Assembly: GCA_902495325.1 (NCBI GenBank)
Contig: CABUWK010000008.1
Span: 5,529 to 69,528 of the forward strand
Origin: an uncultured Acidiphilium sp.
GTDB taxonomy: Bacteria; Bacillota; Clostridia; Christensenellales; Borkfalkiaceae
Direction: 5' to 3'
Length of the DNA stretch: 64,000 bases
The notes below the pieces were generated by a model. That model ran no database searches. It had not been told where the DNA came from and saw only the letters and a program-made list of their open reading frames with translations. Positions within the stretch are counted from its first letter, which is position 1; each line of letters begins with the position of its first letter. Positions 41,258 to 50,190 of this stretch are shown here, one piece after another. A program made the translations under genes and the position numbers.

Positions 41258-42472
41258 TTGAAAATCGGCGTGGCGACCGCATCCGGGATCGAAGCGGTCA
41301 CGAAAAGAGAATTATATAAAATCGTAGGAAAAGAGGACCTCGCCGCACTGGACGGAAGGATCTTTTTTTCGGGTACGTGGAGAGACGTTGCGAAATGTAA
41401 CCTTCTTCTTCGTACGGCAAACCGCGTGGAGATCGTTGCCGGGGAGTTCAGAGCGGCGGATTTCGACGAACTTTACGAAGGGATCTCGGCGATCCCGTGG
41501 GAAGACTATATTCCGGAAAACGGAAATTTTACTCTTTCCGCAAAGAGCGTGAACTGCAAACTTTTTGCATATTCCGCCATACAGTCCGTATCGGAAAAGG
41601 CGATCTGCGAACGCCTGAAAAAGAGATACGGTGTAACGGAACTTCCGAAAAGCGGCGCGCGGTATCGGATCGAGGTGGCGGGAAGAAAGGATTTCTTCAC
41701 CGTATCTTTTAATACGTCGGGAGAAGGTCTTCATCGCAGAGGGTATCGCGGACTTGTGGGCGAGGCTCCGCTGAAAGAAACGCTTGCGGCGGCGCTGATC
41801 GAACTTTCCGTATGGAATCCCGACAGACCTCTCGTCGATCTTTTCTGCGGCAGCGGAACGATCCCGATCGAAGCGGCGATGATCGCCCTCGGCATCCCGG
41901 CGGGCGGGAAAAGGGAGTTTGATTTTTCTTTCTGGAGCGACGAGTGCCGCAAAATTCTCGATGAGGAGAGAGAAAAGGCGATTTCCGGGATCGATGAAAA
42001 AAAGGAGATCCGCATTTCCGGATTCGATATCGACGAAAAGCAGATCCGCCTTGCAAGAAGGCACGCCGAGCTTGCGGGGGTCGATCGTTTTATCCATCTG
42101 CAACGCGCCGACATGCGCGACTTCTCCTCTCGTTTTTCTCACGGCGTCGTGATCTCCAATCCGCCCTACGGCGAAAGGCTGCTTTCCCGCAAGGAAGTGG
42201 AGATTTTATATCGCGACTACGGAAAGAAAATCGGATCGCTTGACGAATGGTGCGCCTACACCCTGACCCCCGTGGACGATTTTGAACGGCTGTTCGGGAA
42301 AAAAGCGGATAAAAAACGGAAAATTTACAACGGAAAGCTGGAATGCGTGTATTACTCGATGCTTGCCGCGCCTCCGAAAAAACGGGAGGAAAGAGGCGAA
42401 AACGGCGGAACGGACGAAAATAAATCTTTCCGGAAAGAGCAAAATACGAAAATTTTGCCCGAAAACGAATAA
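41258..42472 (+). CDS. THUMP-domain RNA methyltransferase (RlmL/YpsC-like)
   Basis: A 404-residue protein with an N-terminal THUMP RNA-binding region (about 50-160) and a C-terminal Rossmann methyltransferase: the LVDLFCGSGTIPIEAAM SAM site near residue 193, GFDIDEKQIRLA, and the catalytic SNPPYGERL near residue 300. Family members make m2G in 23S rRNA. The start is TTG at 41258, chosen because AGAGAGGAG ends 7 bases before it. A charged 40-residue tail ends the protein. Confidence 0.9.
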   Translation: MKIGVATASGIEAVTKRELYKIVGKEDLAALDGRIFFSGTWRDVAKCNLLLRTANRVEIVAGEFRAADFDELYEGISAIPWEDYIPENGNFTLSAKSVNCKLFAYSAIQSVSEKAICERLKKRYGVTELPKSGARYRIEVAGRKDFFTVSFNTSGEGLHRRGYRGLVGEAPLKETLAAALIELSVWNPDRPLVDLFCGSGTIPIEAAMIALGIPAGGKREFDFSFWSDECRKILDEEREKAISGIDEKKEIRISGFDIDEKQIRLARRHAELAGVDRFIHLQRADMRDFSSRFSHGVVISNPPYGERLLSRKEVEILYRDYGKKIGSLDEWCAYTLTPVDDFERLFGKKADKKRKIYNGKLECVYYSMLAAPPKKREERGENGGTDENKSFRKEQNTKILPENE

Positions 42473-42489
42473 AAAGAAGTGAAAAACGC

Positions 42490-42518
42490 TTGATTTCGCT
42501 TCGGGAATATGGTAAAAT
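42490..42518 (+). promoter_or_regulatory. SigA promoter of rplS
   Basis: TTGATT, 17-base spacer, TAAAAT. It leaves a leader of about 95 bases, long enough for a regulatory structure; GTCC/GGAC arms are visible but no leader family is certain. Confidence 0.7.
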
Positions 42519-42619
42519 AATAAAAGACTTCGAGCGGTCCTCCGACTATCGCAGGGTAACGGACGTTTTCGTTTCGTGTTGCATCGGTCGCGAACGCTTA
42601 GGAAATTGGAGGATAAGTC

Positions 42620-42961
42620 ATGAATATCATCGAACAGATCGAAAAAGAGAACCTCAAAGCGGAAGTTCCTTCTTTCAACGTGGGCGATACCGTTAACGTT
42701 TCCGTTAAGGTTATCGAAGGCGCGAAGGAAAGAATCCAGGCATTCGAGGGCGTGGTGATCGCCAAGAAGAACGGCGGCATCAGAGAAACCTTCACGGTAA
42801 GAAGAATTTCTTACGGCATCGGCGTGGAAAGAACGTTCCCCGTTCATTCTCCCAAGGTGGCTAAGATCACCGTCGTTAAGAAAGGTAAAGTCAGAAGAGC
42901 TAAACTTTACTATCTCAGAAACCTCACCGGTAAAGCGGCGAAGGTTGAAGAAATTCTTTAA
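42620..42961 (+). CDS. rplS: 50S ribosomal protein L19
   Basis: A 113-residue L19 with PSFNVGDTVNVSVKVIEGAK, the RIQAFEGVVIA core and the C-terminal RRAKLYYLRNLTGKAAK. It sits at the 30S-50S interface. Usually rplS follows trmD directly; here it has its own promoter, leader and terminator after an RNA methyltransferase. GGAGGATAAGTC precedes the ATG. Confidence 0.97.
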   Translation: MNIIEQIEKENLKAEVPSFNVGDTVNVSVKVIEGAKERIQAFEGVVIAKKNGGIRETFTVRRISYGIGVERTFPVHSPKVAKITVVKKGKVRRAKLYYLRNLTGKAAKVEEIL

Positions 42962-42978
42962 TTTTCCAATCGAACAAC

Positions 42979-43014
42979 AAAAAGCCGCCGCAGGAGATCC
43001 TGCGGCGGCTTTTT
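42979..43014 (+). terminator. Terminator of rplS
   Basis: A perfect stem from AAAAAGCCGCCGCAGGA (42979-42995) to its complement (42998-43014), ending in TTTTT; the sequence is nearly symmetric. Confidence 0.95.
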
Positions 43015-43020
43015 CGTGTT

Positions 43021-43062
43021 GCCGGTTTTCGTTTGCGCTCCGGGTCGGAGCGCTGCGCCGGC
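43021..43062. other. GC-rich double-stem element
   Basis: GCCGG...CCGGC (43021-43025 with 43058-43062) encloses a perfect GCGCTCCG-GGT-CGGAGCGC hairpin (43035-43053). It follows the rplS terminator. No gene is seen in the 362-base gap 42962-43323 apart from terminator, this element, the promoter and the operator below. Confidence 0.45.
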
Positions 43063-43160
43063 GGATGCCTCAAAGGGAAAGTTATCACGATAAAAAGCGG
43101 AGGATTCGACTTATCAATATATTTTTATAATGAAAAGTGAAAATTTTTCCCGAAAAAGAG

Positions 43161-43189
43161 TTTACAAAACGAAAAATCAGGTGTATATT
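43161..43189 (+). promoter_or_regulatory. SigA promoter of the membrane protein gene
   Basis: TTTACA (43161-43166), exactly 17 bases, TATATT (43184-43189). Confidence 0.7.
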
Positions 43190-43205
43190 ATTTACAGGTG
43201 TAAAT
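43190..43205. promoter_or_regulatory. TACA-N2-TGTA operator (BlaI/MecI/CopY type)
   Basis: The palindrome ATTTACAGGTGTAAAT follows the -10 box directly and would cover the transcription start. TACA-N2-TGTA is the core recognised by the BlaI/MecI and CopY winged-helix repressors; no such repressor gene is in the window. Confidence 0.55.
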
Positions 43206-43323
43206 TTAAGATCGGGCTGTCCGGCTATCCGCAGAACGATCGGACCGATCGGAAAAAGATTTTGCGCGGGCGGTTTTGCCGCCCGGGCGGGCAGCTTCCG
43301 GACCGGTCTACCGGGAGGTACGC

Positions 43324-45159
43324 ATGAAAAAACGATCGCTTGGCATGTTGATCGCGATCCTTCTTACAGCCGTTTTCTGGCTTTTAACCGCGGCGTTCGC
43401 TCTCGGGACGAACGTTGCGCCGAAATCGTACTGGTTGCCTTCGCCTATGCGCGTCGAGGGAACGGACAAAACGATGAACGCCGGCGTTACGATCGATCTT
43501 GACAGAACGCTGACTTCTCCCGAAGGCGAGGGGAAAACTTACGACGTATCCCGTATTTACGTCTTTATCGGACGGGCGTATACTTCGGACGAAAAAGGGA
43601 ACGTTTCCGTCAATTTCGATTTCAAAACGACTTCGCAGGCGACGGACGAATACCTTCGCCGCGTGACGGCGGAGATCCCGGCGACTTACGGCAACGCACG
43701 CTATCGCTATTATAAAGTATTCGACGCGGCGGAAGAGGGAACCGACCCTCTTAACTATAAACGGGTGAAAGTGAACACGGCATATTCCTTCGAGTTTTAC
43801 GAAGTCGTGTTTACCGATGAAAAGGGCAGGGCGTTCGCGATCGAAAACGCGGTCGTGGACGAAACCGCTTACGGCGATCATGCGACCCGTTTCGCCGCCG
43901 CGCTGACCGACGAACAGAGGACGTTCCGTTCGTCCGGGGCGGGTGCCTACGTCCTTTCCGAGAGAGAATGCGACGCGCTTGCCGCCGCCGATTCCTTGCT
44001 GACGGGCAGCGGGTATGCGGTCGGTTCGGCGCCGCTCTCTTCCTTGCTGAACGCCGCAGGCGTGGCGATTTTCGGACGGAACACCTTCGGGATTCGGTTT
44101 TCTGCCTTTTTGTTCGGGTTTTTATCCCTGCTTGCCGTGGCGAATCTTGCAAAAAAATTATTTCTGAAGGAATCGTTTGCCGTATGTGCGGTCGTGCTCG
44201 CGGTTGCGGACGGCGGATTGTTTGCGGCGGCAATCTCTTCTTCTCCGGCGGTATACGCGGCGTTTTTCCTTCTTACGGCGATCTCTCTTGCCGTTTCCTT
44301 TTTCGGAAATGCGTATTCCTTCGGGAATTTCAGGGCGTCGTCGATCAACGTTTGTCTTACTGGGCTGTTTTTCGGGCTTTCGGTGGCGTGCGCGCCGCAG
44401 ACGATTTTCTGTTTCCTCGCATTTGCCCTGATATACGCCGTATCTCTCAGAAGGCGTTACCTTGAATACAAAGCGGAAGAGAAGGCGGCCTCCGGGCTTG
44501 CCAAAGAAGACGCATATCAGCGGTATCGCCGCTCCGCGCTCGGCGCGGGCGGTTCGATCGCCTTCGGGTTTGTTCTGATCCCTTTCCTCGTGTGGCTGAT
44601 TTCGTTCGCGGTCGTTTCTTCGAACGCGACGGCTTTCGGCGGGAAGGGATTCTGGGAAACTTCTTCCGCGATGTTCGGCGGGGCGTTTGTACGCGCGTAT
44701 CGGGAGAATCCTTTCTTGTTCCTCGTCGGGTTCGGCAAGGAGAACGCGGGGGCAGGCGTGTTGTTTTTCAATAAAATCGTTTCGATCGCTTCTCTTTGCG
44801 GGCTGTTGTATACGACCGCCGTCGTTCTGACCGGCGGGAAATGCCGCCGTTTCGCGGAAGAGAGAAAGCGGATCCGCAATAAATACCGCATCGTCACGTT
44901 TGCGTTTCTCGCTTCGCTGTTGCCGCTTGCGCTCGGCTTCCGGACGGGTATTGCCGACTATGCGTTGTCTTCCGTGTTGTATGCCATGTATATTCCGCTT
45001 GCCGCGGCGGCTCTGAAAGAGAGAAAAAAGGCGGCGATCGTTTCGGTTTGCGTAGCGGCAGCGGCGTTGATCGTGTTTGCGGCGGCGTATCCCGGATATT
45101 GCGGGTTTGCCGTTTCTCCCGCATGGCGGGCGTTGTTGTTCGGCTGGCAGGCGGTCTGA
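43324..45159 (+). CDS. Polytopic membrane protein, GT-C/PMT-like
   Basis: A 611-residue protein: one N-terminal helix (about 9-30), a large soluble loop (35-210), then about nine hydrophobic segments. The segment from residue 240, APLSSLLNAAGVAIFGRNTF then IRFSAFLFGFLSLLAVANL, matches the layout of GT39/PMT-family glycosyltransferases (PLxxLL...FG, then a repetitive helix). The acidic catalytic pair usual after the first helix of GT-C enzymes is not obvious, so activity is uncertain. The ATG at 43324 has GGGAGGT upstream. It interrupts the rplS-comM housekeeping order and may be a later insertion. Confidence 0.6.
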   Translation: MKKRSLGMLIAILLTAVFWLLTAAFALGTNVAPKSYWLPSPMRVEGTDKTMNAGVTIDLDRTLTSPEGEGKTYDVSRIYVFIGRAYTSDEKGNVSVNFDFKTTSQATDEYLRRVTAEIPATYGNARYRYYKVFDAAEEGTDPLNYKRVKVNTAYSFEFYEVVFTDEKGRAFAIENAVVDETAYGDHATRFAAALTDEQRTFRSSGAGAYVLSERECDALAAADSLLTGSGYAVGSAPLSSLLNAAGVAIFGRNTFGIRFSAFLFGFLSLLAVANLAKKLFLKESFAVCAVVLAVADGGLFAAAISSSPAVYAAFFLLTAISLAVSFFGNAYSFGNFRASSINVCLTGLFFGLSVACAPQTIFCFLAFALIYAVSLRRRYLEYKAEEKAASGLAKEDAYQRYRRSALGAGGSIAFGFVLIPFLVWLISFAVVSSNATAFGGKGFWETSSAMFGGAFVRAYRENPFLFLVGFGKENAGAGVLFFNKIVSIASLCGLLYTTAVVLTGGKCRRFAEERKRIRNKYRIVTFAFLASLLPLALGFRTGIADYALSSVLYAMYIPLAAAALKERKKAAIVSVCVAAAALIVFAAAYPGYCGFAVSPAWRALLFGWQAV

Positions 45160-45183
45160 CGGAAGGAAGGGGGAGGAATAATC

Positions 45184-46704
45184 ATGTTATCTGAGGTAAC
45201 GGGCTTTGTGTTGTCCGGGTTAGACGGATATCCCGTCTGCGTGGAGACGGACACCAACAACGGGATCCCCGATTTCGACATCGTGGGGCTTCCGGACGCG
45301 GCGGTGAAAGAATCGAAGGAAAGGGTGCGTTCGGCGATCAAAAACAGCGGGAGACGTTTCCCGATGAATAAGATCACCGTGAATCTTGCTCCGGCGGATC
45401 TGAAGAAAGAAGGCGCGGGACTTGACCTTCCCATTGCCGCGGGACTTCTGAAATCTTCCGGACAGCTCGGCGGGACCGATCCTTCGGTCGTGCTGATCGG
45501 AGAGCTTTCCCTGAGCGGAGAGCTTCGCCCCGTGTACGGCGTTCTGCCCATGCTTATTTCCGCGCGGGATAAAGGATTCCGCACGGCGGTGATCCCGAAG
45601 GAAAACGAAAAAGAAGGGGCTTATCTCGACGGGATCGACGTGTACGCCCTTTCCTCTCTGGACGAAGTATGCAGGTTTCTGACCGACAAAACGGGGTTCG
45701 CCCCCATCGAAAAACTCGATTACGCCGCAGTCGGCGAAAATGCCGAGTACGACGGGGACATGAAATTCGTGAAGGGACAATACGTGGCGCGGCGGGCGCT
45801 CGAAGTTGCCGTGAGCGGCGGGCATAACATGATTATGGTAGGTCCCCCGGGCGCGGGCAAGACGATGCTTGCGAAATGTATTCCGTCCATCATGCCGGAA
45901 ATGAGTTTCGAGGAAGCCTTGGAAACGACGAAGATCCACAGTGTGGCGGGAAGCCTGAAACGGGAAGACGGGATCGTTTATAAAAGACCTTTTTTAACGC
46001 CCCATCACACGGCGAGCAACGTTGCCCTGGTGGGCGGCGGGCCGACGGCAAAACCGGGCATTATTTCCCTCGCGCACAACGGGGTGCTCTTTCTCGACGA
46101 GATGCCCGAATATTCCCGCGCGACGCTTGAAAGTTTGCGTCAGCCGCTCGAAGACAGGGTGATCACCGTGTCCCGCATGAAGGCAAACGTCGATTATCCC
46201 GCCGGGTTTATGCTTGTGGGAAGTATGAATCCCTGTCCGTGCGGAAATTTCGGTTCCCAAAAAGCGACGTGTACCTGCACGGCTTCGCAGATCCGCAAAT
46301 ACCGCGCGCGTATTTCCGGCCCTCTTCTCGACCGTATGGATCTGCAGATCACGGTGGACAGCGTGGATTACGACGATCTCGCCTCGCAGAGGGAAGAAGA
46401 GTCTTCCGCCGAGGTGAGAAAGCGGGTGAACCGTACCCGCAGGATCCAGAGAGAACGGTTTAAAAACGACAACATTACCTGTAACGCGCAGATGGGCGAG
46501 AGACAGATCAAAAAATACTGCGCTCTTTCTCCCGAATGCGAAAAAATATTAAAGGCTTCTTTCGAGCGGCTGAACCTTTCGGCGCGAGCGAGAAGCAGGA
46601 TCGTAAAAGTGGCGAGAACGATCGCGGATATGGATCTTTCGGAGAATATTCTGCCGAAACACCTTCTCGAAGCGATCGGATACAGGAGCGAGACGATAGG
46701 ATGA
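45184..46704 (+). CDS. comM: YifB/ComM-type AAA+ protein (Mg chelatase-like)
   Basis: A 506-residue protein: N-terminal Lon-protease-like ChlI domain (about 1-170), AAA+ core with Walker A GPPGAGKTMLAK near residue 222 and Walker B LFLDEMPEYS, and the C-terminal Mg_chelatase_C domain with a Cys cluster (NPCPCGNFGSQKATCTC). ComM proteins promote branch migration during natural transformation. The gene sits before dprA with an ATGA overlap, a recombination module common in bacteria. Confidence 0.93.
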   Translation: MLSEVTGFVLSGLDGYPVCVETDTNNGIPDFDIVGLPDAAVKESKERVRSAIKNSGRRFPMNKITVNLAPADLKKEGAGLDLPIAAGLLKSSGQLGGTDPSVVLIGELSLSGELRPVYGVLPMLISARDKGFRTAVIPKENEKEGAYLDGIDVYALSSLDEVCRFLTDKTGFAPIEKLDYAAVGENAEYDGDMKFVKGQYVARRALEVAVSGGHNMIMVGPPGAGKTMLAKCIPSIMPEMSFEEALETTKIHSVAGSLKREDGIVYKRPFLTPHHTASNVALVGGGPTAKPGIISLAHNGVLFLDEMPEYSRATLESLRQPLEDRVITVSRMKANVDYPAGFMLVGSMNPCPCGNFGSQKATCTCTASQIRKYRARISGPLLDRMDLQITVDSVDYDDLASQREEESSAEVRKRVNRTRRIQRERFKNDNITCNAQMGERQIKKYCALSPECEKILKASFERLNLSARARSRIVKVARTIADMDLSENILPKHLLEAIGYRSETIG

Positions 46705-47807
46705 GAAAGTTTACCGACGCGGAAAAAGCGATCCTCTTTCTCGACGGTTTCCGCGAACTCGAATATAAATACAAAAAGGCGTTTCTGGACGAGGTCGGCA
46801 AGGACGTTGCCGATATCCTCTCGTCTCCCGGGATCCTTTCCTCGTTTTTCAGAGAGATCGGGAACGAAAAATACGCCGCGACCCTTTCGCTCGCCTGCGG
46901 GGAAAGGGGATTTCCCGAAAAACTGATCGCGGCTTCTCTGATGCATGCGGACGACGCCGTGACCCTTCTTTCGGAAGATTATCCCGAACGGCTTGCGAAT
47001 ATTCCCGCGCCGCCCCTCGTACTTTATTGCAGGGGAAATACGGAACTTCTGCGTTCGGAAAACGCCGTGTCGATCGTCGGGTCGAGAAAGATGCTCTCTT
47101 CTTACCTTGTCAAAACGAAAGAGGTCGCGGAGGAAGTTTCTTCCGCCGGCGTTACGGTGGTCACGGGCATTGCGGAAGGCGGCGACCGCGCCGCGATCGA
47201 CGGAGCTTTGAAAAGCGGAAATCTGATTTCCGTTCTTCCTGGCGGGCTCGATTGCGTGTATCCCGCGTTTCACGCGTCTCTGACCGATAAGATCGCGGAA
47301 AGCGGGCTTGTCTGCAGCGAATACCGGGCGGGAACGATCCCTCGCAATTACATGTTTCCCGTGCGCAACCGCATTATCGCGGGGCTCGGAGACGGCGTTC
47401 TCGTAACGGGCGGCGGAGAGAAAAGCGGCGTGAGACACACCGCGGAATTTGCCCTCGATTACGGGCGGGAAGTGTGGTGTCTGCCGTACGGGCTCGGGGT
47501 CTCTTCCGGGAGACTGCCGATCGATCTCGTGAAAAACGGCGCCGGCATTGCGGAGAGCGGGGAAGAGATCCTCTTTGCGCTCGGGATCGAAGGGGAAAAC
47601 GGTTCCTCTTCTTCTTTGCCGGAAACGACGGAAGAGGAAGACGCCGTGCTTGCGCTTCTGGCGGAAGGGGATTCTTCGCTCGATCGCCTGATAGAATCTT
47701 CCGGTATTCCCGTGCAGGATCTTCTGACGATCCTCGGCATGCTGGAACTCAAAGGCTTGTGCGCGAGGGAAGGAGACGGGTACCGCTGTCTCGCAAAAGG
47801 AAAGTAA
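46701..47807 (+). CDS. dprA: DNA processing protein DprA
   Basis: A 368-residue DprA/Smf: N-terminal helical region to about 110, a Rossmann fold with SIVGSRKMLSSYL and VVTGIAEGGDRAAIDGAL, then ENYMFPxRNR-like RNYMFPVRNRIIAGL, and a C-terminal winged-helix region. It loads RecA on incoming single strands. The start at 46701 overlaps the comM stop. Several substitutions occur in the usual GxA(x)GID motif (GIAEGGDRAAID). Confidence 0.95.
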   Translation: MRKFTDAEKAILFLDGFRELEYKYKKAFLDEVGKDVADILSSPGILSSFFREIGNEKYAATLSLACGERGFPEKLIAASLMHADDAVTLLSEDYPERLANIPAPPLVLYCRGNTELLRSENAVSIVGSRKMLSSYLVKTKEVAEEVSSAGVTVVTGIAEGGDRAAIDGALKSGNLISVLPGGLDCVYPAFHASLTDKIAESGLVCSEYRAGTIPRNYMFPVRNRIIAGLGDGVLVTGGGEKSGVRHTAEFALDYGREVWCLPYGLGVSSGRLPIDLVKNGAGIAESGEEILFALGIEGENGSSSSLPETTEEEDAVLALLAEGDSSLDRLIESSGIPVQDLLTILGMLELKGLCAREGDGYRCLAKGK

Positions 47808-47815
47808 AATCGCCG

Positions 47816-47829
47816 TTGATCGGCTTATA
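47816..47829 (+). repeat. Recurrent motif TTGATCGGCTTATA, third copy
   Basis: It lies in the 58-base spacer between dprA and topA; here it extends to the palindrome GCTTATAAGC. Confidence 0.5.
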
Positions 47830-47865
47830 AGCGGATTTCCGCAATTATTCATATACGGAGGACTT

Positions 47866-50190
47866 ATGCAACTTATTATCGTGGAATCGCCTTCCAAAGC
47901 GAAGACGATCGAAAAATACCTCGGCGGGAAATATAAGGTGGACGCATCCGGCGGACACGTGCGCGACCTGCCGGAAAAGAGACTCGGCGTGAACGTGGCG
48001 AAAAATTTCGAACCGAATTACGTCGTTTCGGCGGATAAAAAACCGGTTATCAAACGCCTGAAAGAAAAGACCGCGAAAGCGGATAAAATTTATCTCGCAA
48101 CCGACCCGGACCGCGAGGGAGAAGCCATCAGCTGGCATTTGCAGGAAGTCCTCGGGCTCGAGGGAAAAGCGCAGAGAATCGAGTTCAACGAGATCAGCGA
48201 ACGCGCCGTGAAAGAGGCTCTTAAAAACCCGAGAGAGATCAATATGAACCTCGTTGATTCCCAGCAGGCGAGAAGAGTGCTCGACCGTCTCGTCGGTTAT
48301 AAGCTCAGTCCGTTGCTTTGCAAGCGGATCCAGAGCGGGCTTTCCGCCGGGCGCGTGCAGTCGGTCGCGCTCAGGATCATCGTAGACCGCGAAAGGGAGA
48401 TCCGGGCGTTCGTCCCGAGCGAATACTGGAATCTTTCCGTCAATCTGAAGGGAAAGGGTACGCAGTTCAAAGCCATGCTTTCCGAAAGAGACGGCAAAAA
48501 GTTCAAACCTGCCAGCGCGGAAGAAGCGGAAAAGGTGCTTTCCGATATCGAAGGGAAAGAGTTCGTCGTGGGGGACGTGAAACGTTCGATCACGTCAAGC
48601 CGCGCGTTGCCTCCGTTCACGACATCCACCATGCAGCAGGACGCTTCGTCCAAACTGAACATTTCCTCGCCGATGTGCATGCAGATCGCGCAGCACCTGT
48701 ACGAAGGCATCGAAACGGCGAACGGACATCTCGCGCTCGTTACTTACATCAGAACGGACTCCGTGAGAATTTCCGCGGAAGCGCAGGCGGCGGCGCGCAG
48801 ATTCATCGGCGAAAAATACGGCGCCGATTTCGTGCCGGAAAAGCCGAATTTCTATAAATCGAAGAAAAACGCGCAGGACGCGCACGAAGCCATCCGCCCG
48901 ATCGACGTGACGCTCACCCCCGAAAAGGTAAAGCCCCTGCTCGATAAAAATCATTACAATCTGTACAAACTGATTTACGAAAGATTTATCGCGTCGCAGA
49001 TGGCGGACGTGCGGTACGACAGCGTGCAGATTGCCGTAAATGCAGACAAATATACCTTCCGCACGAGCGGGAAAACGGTTCTTTTCAAAGGCTATACCGC
49101 CGTATATGATGATTATCGCCTTCACGAGACGGAAGAGGACACGGAGACGGTAAAGGTGATCCCGAAGGTGGAAACGGGCGAAACGCTCGCGCTTACGGGG
49201 ATCGACAAAGAACAGAAATTTACGAAACCGCCCGTGAGATATACCGACGCGAGCCTTGTCCGCGTGATGGAAGAAAAAGGAATCGGGAGACCTTCGACTT
49301 ACGCGACGATCATCTCCGTGCTTTCCAAAAGGAAATACACCGTGAAGGACGGCAAGAGCCTTGTGCCCACGGACATTGCCTTTGCGATCACCGACATGCT
49401 CGTGAAATATTTCGCCGATATCATGGACGTATCGTTTACGGCGAACATGGAAGACAAGCTCGACGGTATCGAATCGGGCGGGCAGGACTGGCATAAGATC
49501 ATCGCCGATTTTTATCCCCCCTTCCTCGAACAGCTCAATTTCGCCTCGACCGACGGCGACGAGCTGACGGACATTCCGTGCGACAAGTGCGGGGCTCCGA
49601 TGATCCGCAAAAACGGCAGGTACGGGAAGTTTCTTGCCTGTTCGAGATATCCGGAATGTTCCAACATCAAATCGGAAAACGAAGAGGTTTCCGACGTCGT
49701 GTGCGAAAAGTGCGGCGCGAGAATGGTGGTAAAAAGCGGCAGGTACGGGAAGTTTCTTGCCTGCCCGAATTATCCGGAATGCAACAACATCAAACCGCTC
49801 GACGAGGAAAAAACGGATGAAAAGTGCGAAAAGTGCGGCGGAGATATGGTGGTAAAGAAAGGGAAATTCGGAAAATATCTGCAATGCGTTTCCTGCAAGG
49901 CGACGAAGAGCCTTGCGGAAAAAGCGGGCGTCTGTCCCCTTTGCGGACACCCGACCCAGAAAATGACTTCCCGCAGCGGAAAGACTTTCTACGGCTGTTC
50001 CGATTATCCGAAGTGCTCGTTCATGAGCTGGGATATGCCCCTTGCCGAACAGTGCCCCAAGTGCGGCAGTTACCTCGTGCTCGCCAAGGACGGCAAGACG
50101 AAGAAATGCTCTTCGAAAGAGTGCGACTACGTGCTGAAAGCTCCGAAAACGAAAGACGAAAAGAAAGAGAAAGATGGCGAAAAAAGTTAA
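47866..50190 (+). CDS. topA: DNA topoisomerase I
   Basis: A 774-residue type IA topoisomerase: Toprim domain (IIVESPSKAKTIEKYLGG, then DPDREGEAI), the active-site Tyr294 in TYIRTDSVR, and a C-terminal tail of five Cys clusters. The first three (CDKCG, CEKCG, CEKCG) are close repeats with GRYGKFLAC-type centres. It relaxes negative supercoils. GGAGG precedes the ATG. It overlaps trmFO by 17 bases. Confidence 0.97.
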   Translation: MQLIIVESPSKAKTIEKYLGGKYKVDASGGHVRDLPEKRLGVNVAKNFEPNYVVSADKKPVIKRLKEKTAKADKIYLATDPDREGEAISWHLQEVLGLEGKAQRIEFNEISERAVKEALKNPREINMNLVDSQQARRVLDRLVGYKLSPLLCKRIQSGLSAGRVQSVALRIIVDREREIRAFVPSEYWNLSVNLKGKGTQFKAMLSERDGKKFKPASAEEAEKVLSDIEGKEFVVGDVKRSITSSRALPPFTTSTMQQDASSKLNISSPMCMQIAQHLYEGIETANGHLALVTYIRTDSVRISAEAQAAARRFIGEKYGADFVPEKPNFYKSKKNAQDAHEAIRPIDVTLTPEKVKPLLDKNHYNLYKLIYERFIASQMADVRYDSVQIAVNADKYTFRTSGKTVLFKGYTAVYDDYRLHETEEDTETVKVIPKVETGETLALTGIDKEQKFTKPPVRYTDASLVRVMEEKGIGRPSTYATIISVLSKRKYTVKDGKSLVPTDIAFAITDMLVKYFADIMDVSFTANMEDKLDGIESGGQDWHKIIADFYPPFLEQLNFASTDGDELTDIPCDKCGAPMIRKNGRYGKFLACSRYPECSNIKSENEEVSDVVCEKCGARMVVKSGRYGKFLACPNYPECNNIKPLDEEKTDEKCEKCGGDMVVKKGKFGKYLQCVSCKATKSLAEKAGVCPLCGHPTQKMTSRSGKTFYGCSDYPKCSFMSWDMPLAEQCPKCGSYLVLAKDGKTKKCSSKECDYVLKAPKTKDEKKEKDGEKS

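Noticed and set aside
43130..43327. Short reading frame of 65 codons before the membrane protein gene
   Set aside because: It runs through the promoter and operator, lacks a ribosome site and has no domain-like composition.
49560..49900. Tandem DNA repeats in the 3' part of topA
   Set aside because: They encode the zinc-ribbon repeats of the protein and are expected in topoisomerase I.
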